From NCBI RefSeq assembly GCF_001280435.1, contig NZ_LBIP01000018.1:248001-312000 (forward strand): DNA of 64,000 bases, written 5' to 3'. Below the pieces are notes generated by a model. It saw only the letters and a list, made by a program, of their open reading frames with translations. It ran no database searches and was not told the origin of the DNA. Below, piece by piece: positions 8,571-17,078 of this stretch; positions within the stretch are counted from its first letter, which is position 1, and each line of letters opens with the position of its first letter. A program made the translations under genes and the position numbers. This DNA comes from Mangrovimonas xylaniphaga. Its GTDB lineage: Bacteria; Bacteroidota; Bacteroidia; Flavobacteriales; Flavobacteriaceae.

Positions 8571-11007
8571 TTCCAGTCCGTATAATATCGGCAAACAAAC
8601 CAGAAGCGGTTACATCAGCACCAGCACCAGCTCCTTTGATAATCATGGGCTGTTCTATGTAACGGTGGGTGTAAAACATCACGATGTTATCCTTTCCTTC
8701 AAGATTATAAAATGGATGTCCCTGGGGAATTTCGCGCAAACCTACAGAGGCCTTTCCTTCGTTGAATTCTGCTACATATTTCAATTGACAATTTTTAGCC
8801 TTCGCATCGCTGTATAATTTTTGGAAATGCGCTTCATCATCAATCAAGGTTTTGTAAAAATCATCCACCGACTTACTTTCCAAATTAGCTTTGGTTAAAA
8901 AGGAATGATTGGTGATATCCTCAAGTTCCATTTTTGAACCACTTTCCCTAGCTAAAATCAATATTTTTCTGGCAACGTCCACACCGCTTAAATCAATACG
9001 CGGATCAGGTTCTGTATACCCTTCGGCTTGAGCCTGTTTTACCACGTCATGAAATTTTGTGGTGTCATTGAAGTTGTTAAACACAAAGTTCAAACTTCCT
9101 GAAAGTACCGCTTGAATGCTCTTGATTTTGTCACCAGAAGCGATGAGGTTGTTTAAAGTGTCAATAACCGGTAATCCTGCGCCTACATTGGTTTCAAACA
9201 ATAAAGGAGCGTTATACTTTCTTGATAAATTTTTAAGTTCTGAATAGTTTTCATAAGAACTTGAGCAGGCAATTTTATTACAGGCCACCACGGCAATACT
9301 TTCTTTTAGATATTTCCCATAGAGTTTTGCAACGTCTTCATTAGCCGTGACGTCCACAAACACGCTATTGCGAAGGTTGAGCAACTTAATACGATTGAAG
9401 AACCCTTCCATCGAGGCTTTTTCTCCTTTTGACAGAAGTTCTTTCCAATTTTTAAGCGGAATACCATCTTCATCAAAAAGCATGGTTCTGGAATTAGACA
9501 ATCCAACCACCCTTAAATTGATTTTTAGGGTATCCCTTAGATATTTTTTTTGCTGATTAATTTGTTCAACCAATCGTTCCCCTACATTCCCAACACCACT
9601 GATAAAAACATTAAGCTGTTTGGTTTTTACTTCAAAGAAGGTTTCGTGTAAAGTGTTGAGCGCTTTTTTAACGTCCTGTTGGGCAATAACGGTTGAGATG
9701 TTCCTTTCGGAAGCGCCTTGCGCAATAGCCCTAATGTTGATGTTGTTCTTACCAAGCGTACTGAACATTTTTCCACTGATACCTTGGTGACTTTTCATAT
9801 TATCACCTACAAGGGCAACAATAGCTAAATCCTTTTCAATAAGGATCGGATTGATTTTTCGAAGGGCTATTTCATACCCAAAATTAAAGTCGATAACTTC
9901 CTTGGCATGGTCCCCATCGGCCTCGTCTACAGCAAAACAAATAGTGTGCTCCGAAGACGCTTGAGTAATAAGAATCACATTTATTTTGTTTATCGCAAGA
10001 GTTTCAAATAGGCGTTTTGAAAATCCTGGGATGCCCACCATACTGTTGCCTTCCAAAGTTAAAAGGGCAATATTGTCAATATTGGTGATACCTCTTACTG
10101 TCAATCCATTGGATTGTTCGTCGTTGGTAATATAGGTTCCTGGAGCTTCAGGCTCCAAAGTGTTTTTAATAACAATAGGAATGTTTTGGATCAATACGGG
10201 CTGAATAGTAGGCGGGTACAGTACTTTGGCTCCAAAATGCGAGAGTTCCATGGCTTCCTGATAGGAGAGCTTTTCAATTGGTTGGGCTTGTTTTACCAAT
10301 TTTGGATTGGCGGTATACATACCGCTTACGTCTGTCCAAATTTCCAATTGTTCAGCCTCAATAGCAGTAGCGACAATCGCCGCCGTAAAGTCTGATCCAC
10401 CACGACCCAAGGTAGTCGCTTCGCCAAGCTCGGAAGTGGCTACAAATCCAGGTAAAACGGTTACCTGTTGTTCAGCTGTTTTAAAGTATTCTTGGATTTT
10501 TGGCAATGTCAGTTCGTAGATCACATCTGCCTTTGTATAGTTAGTATTGGTGATGATAAAATCTTGGCTGTTTTTTCTAACCGCATCCAGTCCTTTACTT
10601 TTTAAAGTTTCAGTAATGATAAAGGAAGAGAGAAGTTCTCCAAAACTCACTAATTTATCGGATGTTTTTGGTGACAATTCGTTGATAAGGAAAATACCAT
10701 CCAAAAGACTTTTTAAAGCATTCAGAATTTCTTCAAGCTGACTCACCACTTTAGGACCTGCATTAGGGATTAATTCCGAAAGGAGTTCCAAGTGGAGGGT
10801 TTTAAGTTCTTCATATTCCGATTGGAAACTTTCATCTTTGTTTTGTGCTAGTTTACCAAGAATGATAAGCTTGTCAGTAACGCCTCCAACGGCCGAAACC
10901 ACACAAACCAAGGGGGATTTTTCGGCATAGTTTTCTAGAATGTTAACGACTTTGTTTATGTTTTCTGCAGAGCCTACAGACGTTCCTCCAAATTTTAATA
11001 CGTTCAT
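8563..11007 (-). CDS. thrA: Bifunctional aspartate kinase / homoserine dehydrogenase I
   Basis: An 814-residue fusion catalysing the first and third steps from aspartate to threonine. The kinase domain starts with VLKFGGTSVGSAENI and contains TLGRGGSDFTAA near residue 205. Two ACT domains fill roughly residues 310-460, the usual site of threonine feedback. The dehydrogenase half begins near FISGVGNVGERLVEQ (NAD(P) loop, about residue 470) and contains GAGLPVIDTL near 605. Length matches the E. coli ThrA class (about 820). The operon continues with the methyltransferase, thrB and thrC. A leader reading frame lies 79 bp upstream, so transcription or translation attenuation is likely. Confidence 0.97.
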   Translation of the reverse strand: MNVLKFGGTSVGSAENINKVVNILENYAEKSPLVCVVSAVGGVTDKLIILGKLAQNKDESFQSEYEELKTLHLELLSELIPNAGPKVVSQLEEILNALKSLLDGIFLINELSPKTSDKLVSFGELLSSFIITETLKSKGLDAVRKNSQDFIITNTNYTKADVIYELTLPKIQEYFKTAEQQVTVLPGFVATSELGEATTLGRGGSDFTAAIVATAIEAEQLEIWTDVSGMYTANPKLVKQAQPIEKLSYQEAMELSHFGAKVLYPPTIQPVLIQNIPIVIKNTLEPEAPGTYITNDEQSNGLTVRGITNIDNIALLTLEGNSMVGIPGFSKRLFETLAINKINVILITQASSEHTICFAVDEADGDHAKEVIDFNFGYEIALRKINPILIEKDLAIVALVGDNMKSHQGISGKMFSTLGKNNINIRAIAQGASERNISTVIAQQDVKKALNTLHETFFEVKTKQLNVFISGVGNVGERLVEQINQQKKYLRDTLKINLRVVGLSNSRTMLFDEDGIPLKNWKELLSKGEKASMEGFFNRIKLLNLRNSVFVDVTANEDVAKLYGKYLKESIAVVACNKIACSSSYENYSELKNLSRKYNAPLLFETNVGAGLPVIDTLNNLIASGDKIKSIQAVLSGSLNFVFNNFNDTTKFHDVVKQAQAEGYTEPDPRIDLSGVDVARKILILARESGSKMELEDITNHSFLTKANLESKSVDDFYKTLIDDEAHFQKLYSDAKAKNCQLKYVAEFNEGKASVGLREIPQGHPFYNLEGKDNIVMFYTHRYIEQPMIIKGAGAGADVTASGLFADIIRTGND

Positions 11008-11086
11008 TTTTAATCAATTTTGATTGTAGTAAAGGTTTTTAGACTTTTGGTGCTTTGACAGCACATTGTGTACGGAGAGAATATAG

Positions 11087-11194
11087 TTAACAACCCAAAC
11101 GGGTTGTAATGCCAAAAATGAAATGAATAGTAGCAGCTCCCGTAAAAACATGGGAGTCAAAGGTGTTACTATTTAATGTTAACTTCGTATTCAT
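11087..11194 (-). CDS. Putative thr leader peptide (35 aa)
   Basis: A short reading frame from ATG at 11194 to TAA at 11087, ending 79 bp before thrA. Its second half is rich in Thr and Ile: the last 18 residues hold four Thr and three Ile (TGAATIHFIFGITTRLGC). The stop is embedded in an inverted repeat (ACAACCC-GTTT-GGGTTGT, 11088-11105), and a second hairpin, CTCCC/GGGAG, lies within the coding part near 11136-11155. E. coli thrL works the same way with Thr and Ile codons. No U-tract terminator is visible, so the mechanism may differ. The -7 box lies only 8 bp before the ATG, giving an almost leaderless mRNA. Too short to prove by sequence alone. Confidence 0.55.
   Translation of the reverse strand: MNTKLTLNSNTFDSHVFTGAATIHFIFGITTRLGC
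11088..11105 (-). promoter_or_regulatory. Hairpin at the end of the thr leader
   Basis: A perfect 7-bp inverted repeat with a 4-base loop covers the last leader codons and abuts the stop codon. A ribosome stalled at the preceding ATT-ACA-ACC codons would cover its 5' arm, as expected for an attenuator element. A further small hairpin (GTGCT/AGCAC) lies at about 11049-11063. Neither is followed by a T-run on the minus strand. Confidence 0.45.
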
Positions 11195-11202
11195 ATGCCT
11201 AT

Positions 11203-11210
11203 CAAATGTA
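11203..11210 (-). promoter_or_regulatory. Candidate -7 box of the thr operon
   Basis: TACATTTG on the minus strand, an exact match to the Bacteroidetes -7 consensus TAnnTTTG. Transcription would start within a few bases of the leader ATG. A TTG at the ideal 20-bp spacing is absent. I see nothing else in the remaining space up to the nnr start at 11375. Confidence 0.55.
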
Positions 11211-11374
11211 TTATTTTTACTTTAATTAAAAAACTATTTCAATCTTTTTAGGGAATTAACAATAAAAGCTCTGAGTTTTTATTTAAACATAAAATGCATT
11301 GAGAAATTGAACTGTTGAAAAATGAATTATGTAATGCTAAGCAAGGTCTTACATATAAAAATAGTATCCCACTT

Positions 11375-12919
11375 ATGAAAATACTCTCAAAAGAGCAAGT
11401 CTATGAAGGAGATAGACTTACGGCCGAACGCCAAAACATTAGTTCCACCGAATTGATGGAACGGGCCGCTACCAAAATTTTTAATTGGATCCATACAAGA
11501 TTGCAGGGACAGCCAATTCCTATTCATGTGTTCTGCGGGATAGGAAACAATGGAGGGGATGGTTTGGTGTTGTCTCGCCACTTGATCAATTATGGCTATA
11601 ATGTGAATACCTATATTGTGAATTATAGCGATAAACGTTCCAAAGATTTTTTGATCAATTATGATCGAATTAAACAAGCTTCCAAAAACTGGCCAGTATT
11701 GTTGAATGAAGAAGATGAATTCCCAAATATTACTCCAGATGCTATTATTGTGGATGCCGTTTTTGGAATTGGATTGAATCGGCCTGCTCATGATTGGGTC
11801 AAAAAACTTTTCCAGCATTTTAGGGCCTCAAAGGCGTTTACATTATCAGTGGATATTCCTTCGGGTTTGTTTACGGATCGAGTGCCTGAAGATGAAAATG
11901 GCGTGGTTTGGGCCAATTACACATTGAGTTTCCAAACCTCTAAATTGGTGTTCTTTTTACCGGAAACAGGTAAGTTTACTACAGAATGGGAAATATTGGA
12001 TATTGGTATTGATCCTTCCTATTTACAACAGGTTAAAACAGAAGCTGAACTGATAGGGAAATTCGAAATGCTGTCCGTCTATAAACCTCGAGATAAATTT
12101 TGTCATAAAGGCGATTTTGGTCACGCCATGATTATTGGGGGAAGTTATGGCAAAATTGGAGCTGTTACTTTGGCCTCTAGAGCAGCTTTGACCGCTGGAG
12201 CAGGATTGATTACAGCCTATGTGCCCAAATGTGGCTATGTCCCGCTGCAGTCTTCATTTCCGGAAGCAATGGTAATGACAGATAACGAAGATGAATTGCT
12301 TACTGACATCTCTTTTGAATTGAAACCTTCTGCGATAGGGATTGGCGTAGGGATGGGGATAGATAAAAAGACCGTTTCAGCTTTTGAAGGATTTTTAAAA
12401 AGGTATAGTGGGCCTTTGGTAGTTGATGCCGATGGCATTAACATGTTAGCCGCCAATAAAAAGTTATTGGAATTGTTGCAGCCGCAAACCATTTTAACGC
12501 CACACCCAAAAGAGTTGAAGCGTTTGATAGGAGAGTGGAAGGATGATTTTGACAAACTCGAAAAAATTAAGACGTTTACATCTAAGTACAATCTTATTGT
12601 GATAGTAAAAGGAGCCAATACCATGACCGTGTTTAGAGATAGAATTTATGTAAATTCAACAGGAAACCCTGGATTGGCAACTGCGGGGACTGGTGATGTT
12701 CTTACAGGAGTAATTACTGGTATGCTTTCGCAAGGCTATGAACCATTGATGGCAGCATTGTTTGGAGTGTATTTACATGGCAAAGCGGCTGATATTGCAG
12801 TAATGGATTTAGGATATCAAGCCCTTAATGCGAGTGTTGTTATAGAGGCTATAGGGGAAGCTTATTTAGATCTGTTTAAACAGCCAGGAATGGAAGAGCA
12901 GGAAAAGAATAATGAATAG
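11375..12919 (+). CDS. nnr: Bifunctional NAD(P)H-hydrate epimerase / ADP-dependent dehydratase
   Basis: About 514 residues, counting from ATG 11375. The frame is open 60 bp further up, but MKILSKEQVYEGDRLT is the family N-terminus. The YjeF_N epimerase domain (residues 1 to about 215) has the nucleotide loop FCGIGNNGGDGLVLSRHL, and DAVFGIGLNRP. The dehydratase domain (about 225-500) has GGSYGKIGAV, VVDADGINML, TPHPKELKRL and the GNPGLATAGTGDVLTG catalytic/ADP site. Together they repair damaged NADHX and NADPHX. It is monocistronic, closed by a strong terminator at 12928. Confidence 0.95.
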   Translation: MKILSKEQVYEGDRLTAERQNISSTELMERAATKIFNWIHTRLQGQPIPIHVFCGIGNNGGDGLVLSRHLINYGYNVNTYIVNYSDKRSKDFLINYDRIKQASKNWPVLLNEEDEFPNITPDAIIVDAVFGIGLNRPAHDWVKKLFQHFRASKAFTLSVDIPSGLFTDRVPEDENGVVWANYTLSFQTSKLVFFLPETGKFTTEWEILDIGIDPSYLQQVKTEAELIGKFEMLSVYKPRDKFCHKGDFGHAMIIGGSYGKIGAVTLASRAALTAGAGLITAYVPKCGYVPLQSSFPEAMVMTDNEDELLTDISFELKPSAIGIGVGMGIDKKTVSAFEGFLKRYSGPLVVDADGINMLAANKKLLELLQPQTILTPHPKELKRLIGEWKDDFDKLEKIKTFTSKYNLIVIVKGANTMTVFRDRIYVNSTGNPGLATAGTGDVLTGVITGMLSQGYEPLMAALFGVYLHGKAADIAVMDLGYQALNASVVIEAIGEAYLDLFKQPGMEEQEKNNE

Positions 12920-12927
12920 AATAAAAT

Positions 12928-12961
12928 GGAAAAGGCCCACTTAATTAAGCTGGCCTTTTTT
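12928..12961. terminator. Bidirectional terminator between nnr and the TlpA-like gene
   Basis: AAAAGGCC and GGCCTTTTT form the stem; the loop region contains a further palindrome, CTTAATTAAG. The A-tract and T-tract on either side let it serve both convergent genes. Confidence 0.85.
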
Positions 12962-12978
12962 ATATCAAGGACAATTAA

Positions 12979-14034
12979 TTAAATGTCTAATTCTTCCAAT
13001 AGTTTTACCAAACCTGCGCTTGAAGGTCTAGGAGCATCTGGAGTCACAATATTTCCTTGTGGATCAATTAGGATAAATCTAGGAATCCCGTTGATTTTGT
13101 AGTTTTGAACAAAATCCGATTTCCATCCTTTGTCAGCCAATAATTGGATGCCTCCCAATTCTTTTTCTGAAACCATGTTTTTCCAACCTTCTTTGGCAGC
13201 AGCTGCAGCGGCTTCAGGATTTTCACCTTTGAAACCTCTTCCGTCATCAACAGAAATACTTACAAACTGGATGTTTTTATCATGGTATTCCTCTTCAATA
13301 CGTTTTAGGTGAGGAATCTCAGCCTTACAAGGTCCGCACCAGGTAGCCCATACGTCTACGTAAACATATTTACCTTTTAAATCACTTAAGGAAGTGGTCC
13401 CTCCTTTGTGATTTTCGAAATTTTCAAAAACTGGAGAAGGGCTTCCTTGTGGAAGGTCTTGTTTCAAAGTAATGGAACTCGCTAAATATCTATGATAAGA
13501 TTTAAGCATAGGATCTACATTTTTCATGGCATCAGCAACGATTGTGGAGTCCACAGTGGCATCTGAATTGTAAAATGTAGTCAATTCATTTTTAATGGAT
13601 TCAATGGAATTGTCCAAAGCTTCCATGTTGTCCAATTGGCTTAATTTATCAAGGTCAAGTAATTCTTCTTCCTTAAGGGATTTTTTAGCTAAAAAGTTGC
13701 TGTTTTCCGATCCTGCTCCAGAATAGGATACAGTTTCATCAAATTGGTTGGTGTCCAATGTAAGTTTGATGTCGTAACCATTTTTTAGGTACATCATAGT
13801 GCTTTCAGCACCATCAAACAAGCTGTATACGCCAGGATCTACTTTAAGAGTGTCGCTAAAGCTACCATCTGTAGCTACCTTAATAGTTTTTGAATAAGTA
13901 CGGTTTCTAACAGTAAGGGAATCACTGTTTGGTTTTGTTATTTGTCCTGAAAAAGTAACGTAATCTTTAGGTGGTGCTTCTTGCTTACATGCAAATGCCG
14001 AAGCAATCAGTAAAAGGGACAATGTTTTCTTCAT
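12979..14034 (-). CDS. TlpA-like thioredoxin-fold lipoprotein
   Basis: A 351-residue envelope protein starting at ATG 14034; an upstream in-frame ATG lies outside the signal sequence. The signal peptide ends in a lipobox-like SAFAC. Residues about 25-120 form a DUF4369-type beta domain (VTFSGQITKPNSDS) and about 120-200 are helical. The C-terminal thioredoxin domain (from about 205) has the redox site WATWCGPCKAEIPHLKRI and the cis-proline segment GIPRFILID. Such proteins reduce or isomerise disulfides in the periplasm, and the Flavobacteria carry many. The partner is unknown. It is transcribed alone, convergent with nnr. Confidence 0.88.
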   Translation of the reverse strand: MKKTLSLLLIASAFACKQEAPPKDYVTFSGQITKPNSDSLTVRNRTYSKTIKVATDGSFSDTLKVDPGVYSLFDGAESTMMYLKNGYDIKLTLDTNQFDETVSYSGAGSENSNFLAKKSLKEEELLDLDKLSQLDNMEALDNSIESIKNELTTFYNSDATVDSTIVADAMKNVDPMLKSYHRYLASSITLKQDLPQGSPSPVFENFENHKGGTTSLSDLKGKYVYVDVWATWCGPCKAEIPHLKRIEEEYHDKNIQFVSISVDDGRGFKGENPEAAAAAAKEGWKNMVSEKELGGIQLLADKGWKSDFVQNYKINGIPRFILIDPQGNIVTPDAPRPSSAGLVKLLEELDI

Positions 14035-14055
14035 GATAAAGTTTTTGTGTTCATT

Positions 14056-14063
14056 CAAAAATA
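14056..14063 (-). promoter_or_regulatory. Candidate -7 box of the TlpA-like gene
   Basis: TATTTTTG on the minus strand, matching TAnnTTTG, 21 bp before the ATG. No TTG is seen at the usual upstream distance. Confidence 0.4.
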
Positions 14064-14216
14064 ATAGAAATATGTTTCCCTGTATGCTAATTAATCAATT
14101 ATTAACAATTAAAGTTATTTTTAGGTATTGGGGGAGGGAAAGTATGAATTGTTGGTTGTGTATTTTATATGTAATAGGGGAAGTGAATTGGTTTCCTTGA
14201 GGTTGTGTTAAAATAG

Positions 14217-14247
14217 AAAAGGGTCCTTGTTTTACAAGGACCCTTTT
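14217..14247 (-). terminator. Terminator of clpC
   Basis: A perfect 9-bp stem, GGGTCCTTG with CAAGGACCC, around a TTTTA loop and flanked by A- and T-tracts, just after the clpC stop. Confidence 0.9.
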
Positions 14248-14267
14248 AATAAATATAAAATATCTAT

Positions 14268-16817
14268 TTAAGACTCTGTATGCTTTTCAGCCTTTTCTAT
14301 TTTTATGGTTAACTCTTCAGTTTTTGAATCTAAGTCCATAAAAATAGTATCGCCTTCCTGTAATTGGGCATTGATGATTTCTTCTGCCAAAGCATCTTCA
14401 ATATACTTTTGAATAGCACGTTTTAAAGGTCGCGCTCCATACTGTTTATCGAAGCCTTTATCTGCGATATAATCTTTGGCTTTATCACTCAATTTAAGTT
14501 CGTAACCTAAACCTTTGATGCGCTCAACAAGCTTGGCAAGTTCAATATCAATGATTTTATCGATATCTGATTTTTCTAAAGCATTGAACACAATGACATC
14601 ATCAATTCTATTTAAGAATTCTGGCGCGAATGCTTTTTTCAAGGCATTTTCAATAATGCTTTTTGAGTTGTCATGAGCTTGGGCTTCTCTTGCAGCAGTT
14701 CCAAAACCAACACCTTGTCCAAAATCTTTAAGTTTTCTAGCGCCAATGTTGGAAGTCATGATGATAATAGAATTTCTAAAATCTATTTTTCTTCCTAAAC
14801 TATCAGTAAGATACCCGTCATCTAATACCTGTAAAAGCATGTTGAATACATCTGGATGCGCCTTTTCAATCTCATCCAAAAGGATTACGGCGTAAGGCTT
14901 ACGACGAACCTTCTCGGTTAATTGTCCGCCTTCTTCATAACCTACATATCCCGGAGGTGCTCCGACAAGTCTGGAAATTGCAAATTTCTCCATATACTCA
15001 CTCATATCAATTCTGATAAGAGCATCCTCGCTGTCAAATAATTCTCGGGCCAATACTTTGGCTAATTGGGTTTTTCCAACTCCAGTTTGCCCTAAAAAGA
15101 TAAACGACCCAATAGGTTTGTTAGGATCCTTAAGACCAGCTCTGTTGCGTTGAATTGCCTTTACAACCTTAGCTACAGCTTCATCTTGACCAATAACTTT
15201 ACCTTTGATGTGTTCAGGTAACTTGGCTAATTTGTTGCTTTCTGTTTGTGCTATTCTGTTAACGGGAATACCTGTCATCATCGATACCACATCAGCAACG
15301 TTATCTTCAGTAACAACTTCACGGTGAAGTTTGGTTTCTTCTTCCCATTTTTCTTGGGCCACGGCCAATTCTTTCTCCAGGCGTTTTTCGTCATCTCGAA
15401 GTTTGGCTGCCTCTTCATACTTTTGTTTTTTAACAACCGTATTTTTGGTTTCCCTAACTTCTTCTAGCTTTTTCTCCAATTCCAAAATTTGCTTCGGAAC
15501 TTCAATATTGGTAATATGTACTCTCGATCCAGCCTCATCCAAAGCATCTATAGCCTTGTCCGGTAAAAATCGATCGGTCATGTATCTATTAGTCAATTTT
15601 ACACAGGCCTCAATGGCTTCAGGAGTGTAATCTACATTATGGTGGTCTTCATATTTTTCCTTAACGTTGTTAAGGATTTCAATAGTTTCTTCCACACTTG
15701 TAGGTTCTACAATTACCTTTTGGAAACGACGCTCTAAAGCACCATCTTTTTCAATATACTGTCTGTATTCGTCCAAAGTGGTAGCGCCTATACATTGAAT
15801 TTCTCCACGTGCCAAAGCTGGTTTGAACATATTTGAAGCGTCCAAACTTCCTGTAGCACCTCCGGCACCTACAATGGTATGAATCTCGTCAATAAAAAGA
15901 ATGATGTCGTCATTTTTCTCAAGCTCGTTCATCACGGCTTTCATGCGCTCTTCAAACTGGCCACGGTATTTCGTTCCTGCCACCAAACTTGCCAGGTCTA
16001 AAGTCACTACTCGCTTGTTGAAAAGGATTCTAGATACTTTTCGTTTTACGATACGCAGTGCCAAACCTTCCGCAATAGCAGATTTACCAACTCCAGGTTC
16101 TCCAATAAGAAGCGGGTTGTTCTTTTTACGTCTGCTCAATATTTGAGACACACGTTGTATTTCTTTTTCTCTACCAACAACAGGGTCTAGTTTGCCTTCT
16201 TCTGCCAATACGGTGAGATCTCTACCAAAATTGTCTAGAACTGGGGTCTTAGATTTTTTTGTTGTTTTAGATGAAGATTGACCAAAAGGGTTTTGTTTAG
16301 AATCATCGTCATCGGCCATATCGTCGTCTGAGTAAGACTCGGCTTTTGGAGATTCCAAAAAGTCATCATCGTTTGTAATCATAAATTTAAATTGCTCTTT
16401 AACGTTATCATAATCCACTTTTAGCTTGTTCAAAAGCTTGGTTGTGGGGTCGTTTTCGTTTCTTAAGATACATAGCAGCAAATGCGCTGTATTGATAGAT
16501 GTGCTTTGAAACAGTTTTGCCTCCAAAAAGGTGGTCTTTAAAGCACGCTCTGCCTGCCTAGTGAGATGTAGGTTCTTTTTTTCGTTAGAGGCAGTTGCCA
16601 CATTAGAATTTGCTGGGCTCAATATTTCAACCTTGCGCCTTAAATGGTTCAAATCTATATCAAGGGCACTCAATATATCAATTGCTTTTCCACTGCCATC
16701 ACGAAGTAGGCCCAGCATTAAATGTTCGGTACCTATAAAATCATGGCCAAGTCGTAGTGCTTCCTCTTTACTGTAAGCAATGACGTCCTTGACTCTTGGG
16801 GAAAAATTATCGTCCAT
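14268..16817 (-). CDS. clpC: ClpC-type AAA+ protease unfoldase
   Basis: An 849-residue Hsp100 ATPase starting at ATG 16817 (MDDNFSPRV), preferred over an ATG 21 bp upstream because it gives the family N-terminus. Order: Clp_N repeats (residues 1-145), an acidic linker (about 150-190, poly-Asp), AAA-1 with Walker A GEPGVGKSAIAEG near 205, a UVR-like coiled segment (YEEAAKLRDDEKRLEKEL) near 430, and AAA-2 with GQTGVGKTQLAK near 545. The short middle domain and UVR motif mark ClpC rather than the disaggregase ClpB. It feeds proteins to ClpP, which is not in this window. It is divergent from gyrA. Confidence 0.94.
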   Translation of the reverse strand: MDDNFSPRVKDVIAYSKEEALRLGHDFIGTEHLMLGLLRDGSGKAIDILSALDIDLNHLRRKVEILSPANSNVATASNEKKNLHLTRQAERALKTTFLEAKLFQSTSINTAHLLLCILRNENDPTTKLLNKLKVDYDNVKEQFKFMITNDDDFLESPKAESYSDDDMADDDDSKQNPFGQSSSKTTKKSKTPVLDNFGRDLTVLAEEGKLDPVVGREKEIQRVSQILSRRKKNNPLLIGEPGVGKSAIAEGLALRIVKRKVSRILFNKRVVTLDLASLVAGTKYRGQFEERMKAVMNELEKNDDIILFIDEIHTIVGAGGATGSLDASNMFKPALARGEIQCIGATTLDEYRQYIEKDGALERRFQKVIVEPTSVEETIEILNNVKEKYEDHHNVDYTPEAIEACVKLTNRYMTDRFLPDKAIDALDEAGSRVHITNIEVPKQILELEKKLEEVRETKNTVVKKQKYEEAAKLRDDEKRLEKELAVAQEKWEEETKLHREVVTEDNVADVVSMMTGIPVNRIAQTESNKLAKLPEHIKGKVIGQDEAVAKVVKAIQRNRAGLKDPNKPIGSFIFLGQTGVGKTQLAKVLARELFDSEDALIRIDMSEYMEKFAISRLVGAPPGYVGYEEGGQLTEKVRRKPYAVILLDEIEKAHPDVFNMLLQVLDDGYLTDSLGRKIDFRNSIIIMTSNIGARKLKDFGQGVGFGTAAREAQAHDNSKSIIENALKKAFAPEFLNRIDDVIVFNALEKSDIDKIIDIELAKLVERIKGLGYELKLSDKAKDYIADKGFDKQYGARPLKRAIQKYIEDALAEEIINAQLQEGDTIFMDLDSKTEELTIKIEKAEKHTES

Positions 16818-16966
16818 AATTAAAAATCCTTTCTGCATTAAAAATAATAAAAAACATAGTTATAAAGGCAAAAACTGTACCTTAAATGTTTCATAAAAGC
16901 TAATAGAGGAAAAAAGTTTAAAAATTCAAAACTTTTAGACTTTTACTTATTAACGAAAGAAGGCCT

Positions 16967-16974
16967 TATATTTG
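16967..16974 (+). promoter_or_regulatory. Candidate -7 box of gyrA
   Basis: TATATTTG matches TAnnTTTG exactly, about 104 bp before the gyrA ATG, which would leave an untranslated leader near 100 nt. The rest of the 260-bp clpC-gyrA spacer shows no clear clpC promoter. Confidence 0.4.
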
Positions 16975-17078
16975 TTAATAAAAAAAGTTAAAAAACCCTC
17001 TTAAAAGTCGGATAAGGACTAACAAAATACTTATATTAGCACGATTTGAAAACCTACAAAAAATCTAATTAAATATAT

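Noticed and set aside
10114-10395. Plus-strand open frames opposite thrA
   Set aside because: They are antisense shadows of a firmly assigned gene, with no start context or known domain; the same holds for open frames opposite clpC, gyrA, lptD and others.
11220-11320. Second leader peptide or riboswitch in the thrA-nnr spacer
   Set aside because: Only AT-rich sequence without stable stems or a conserved-looking core is seen.
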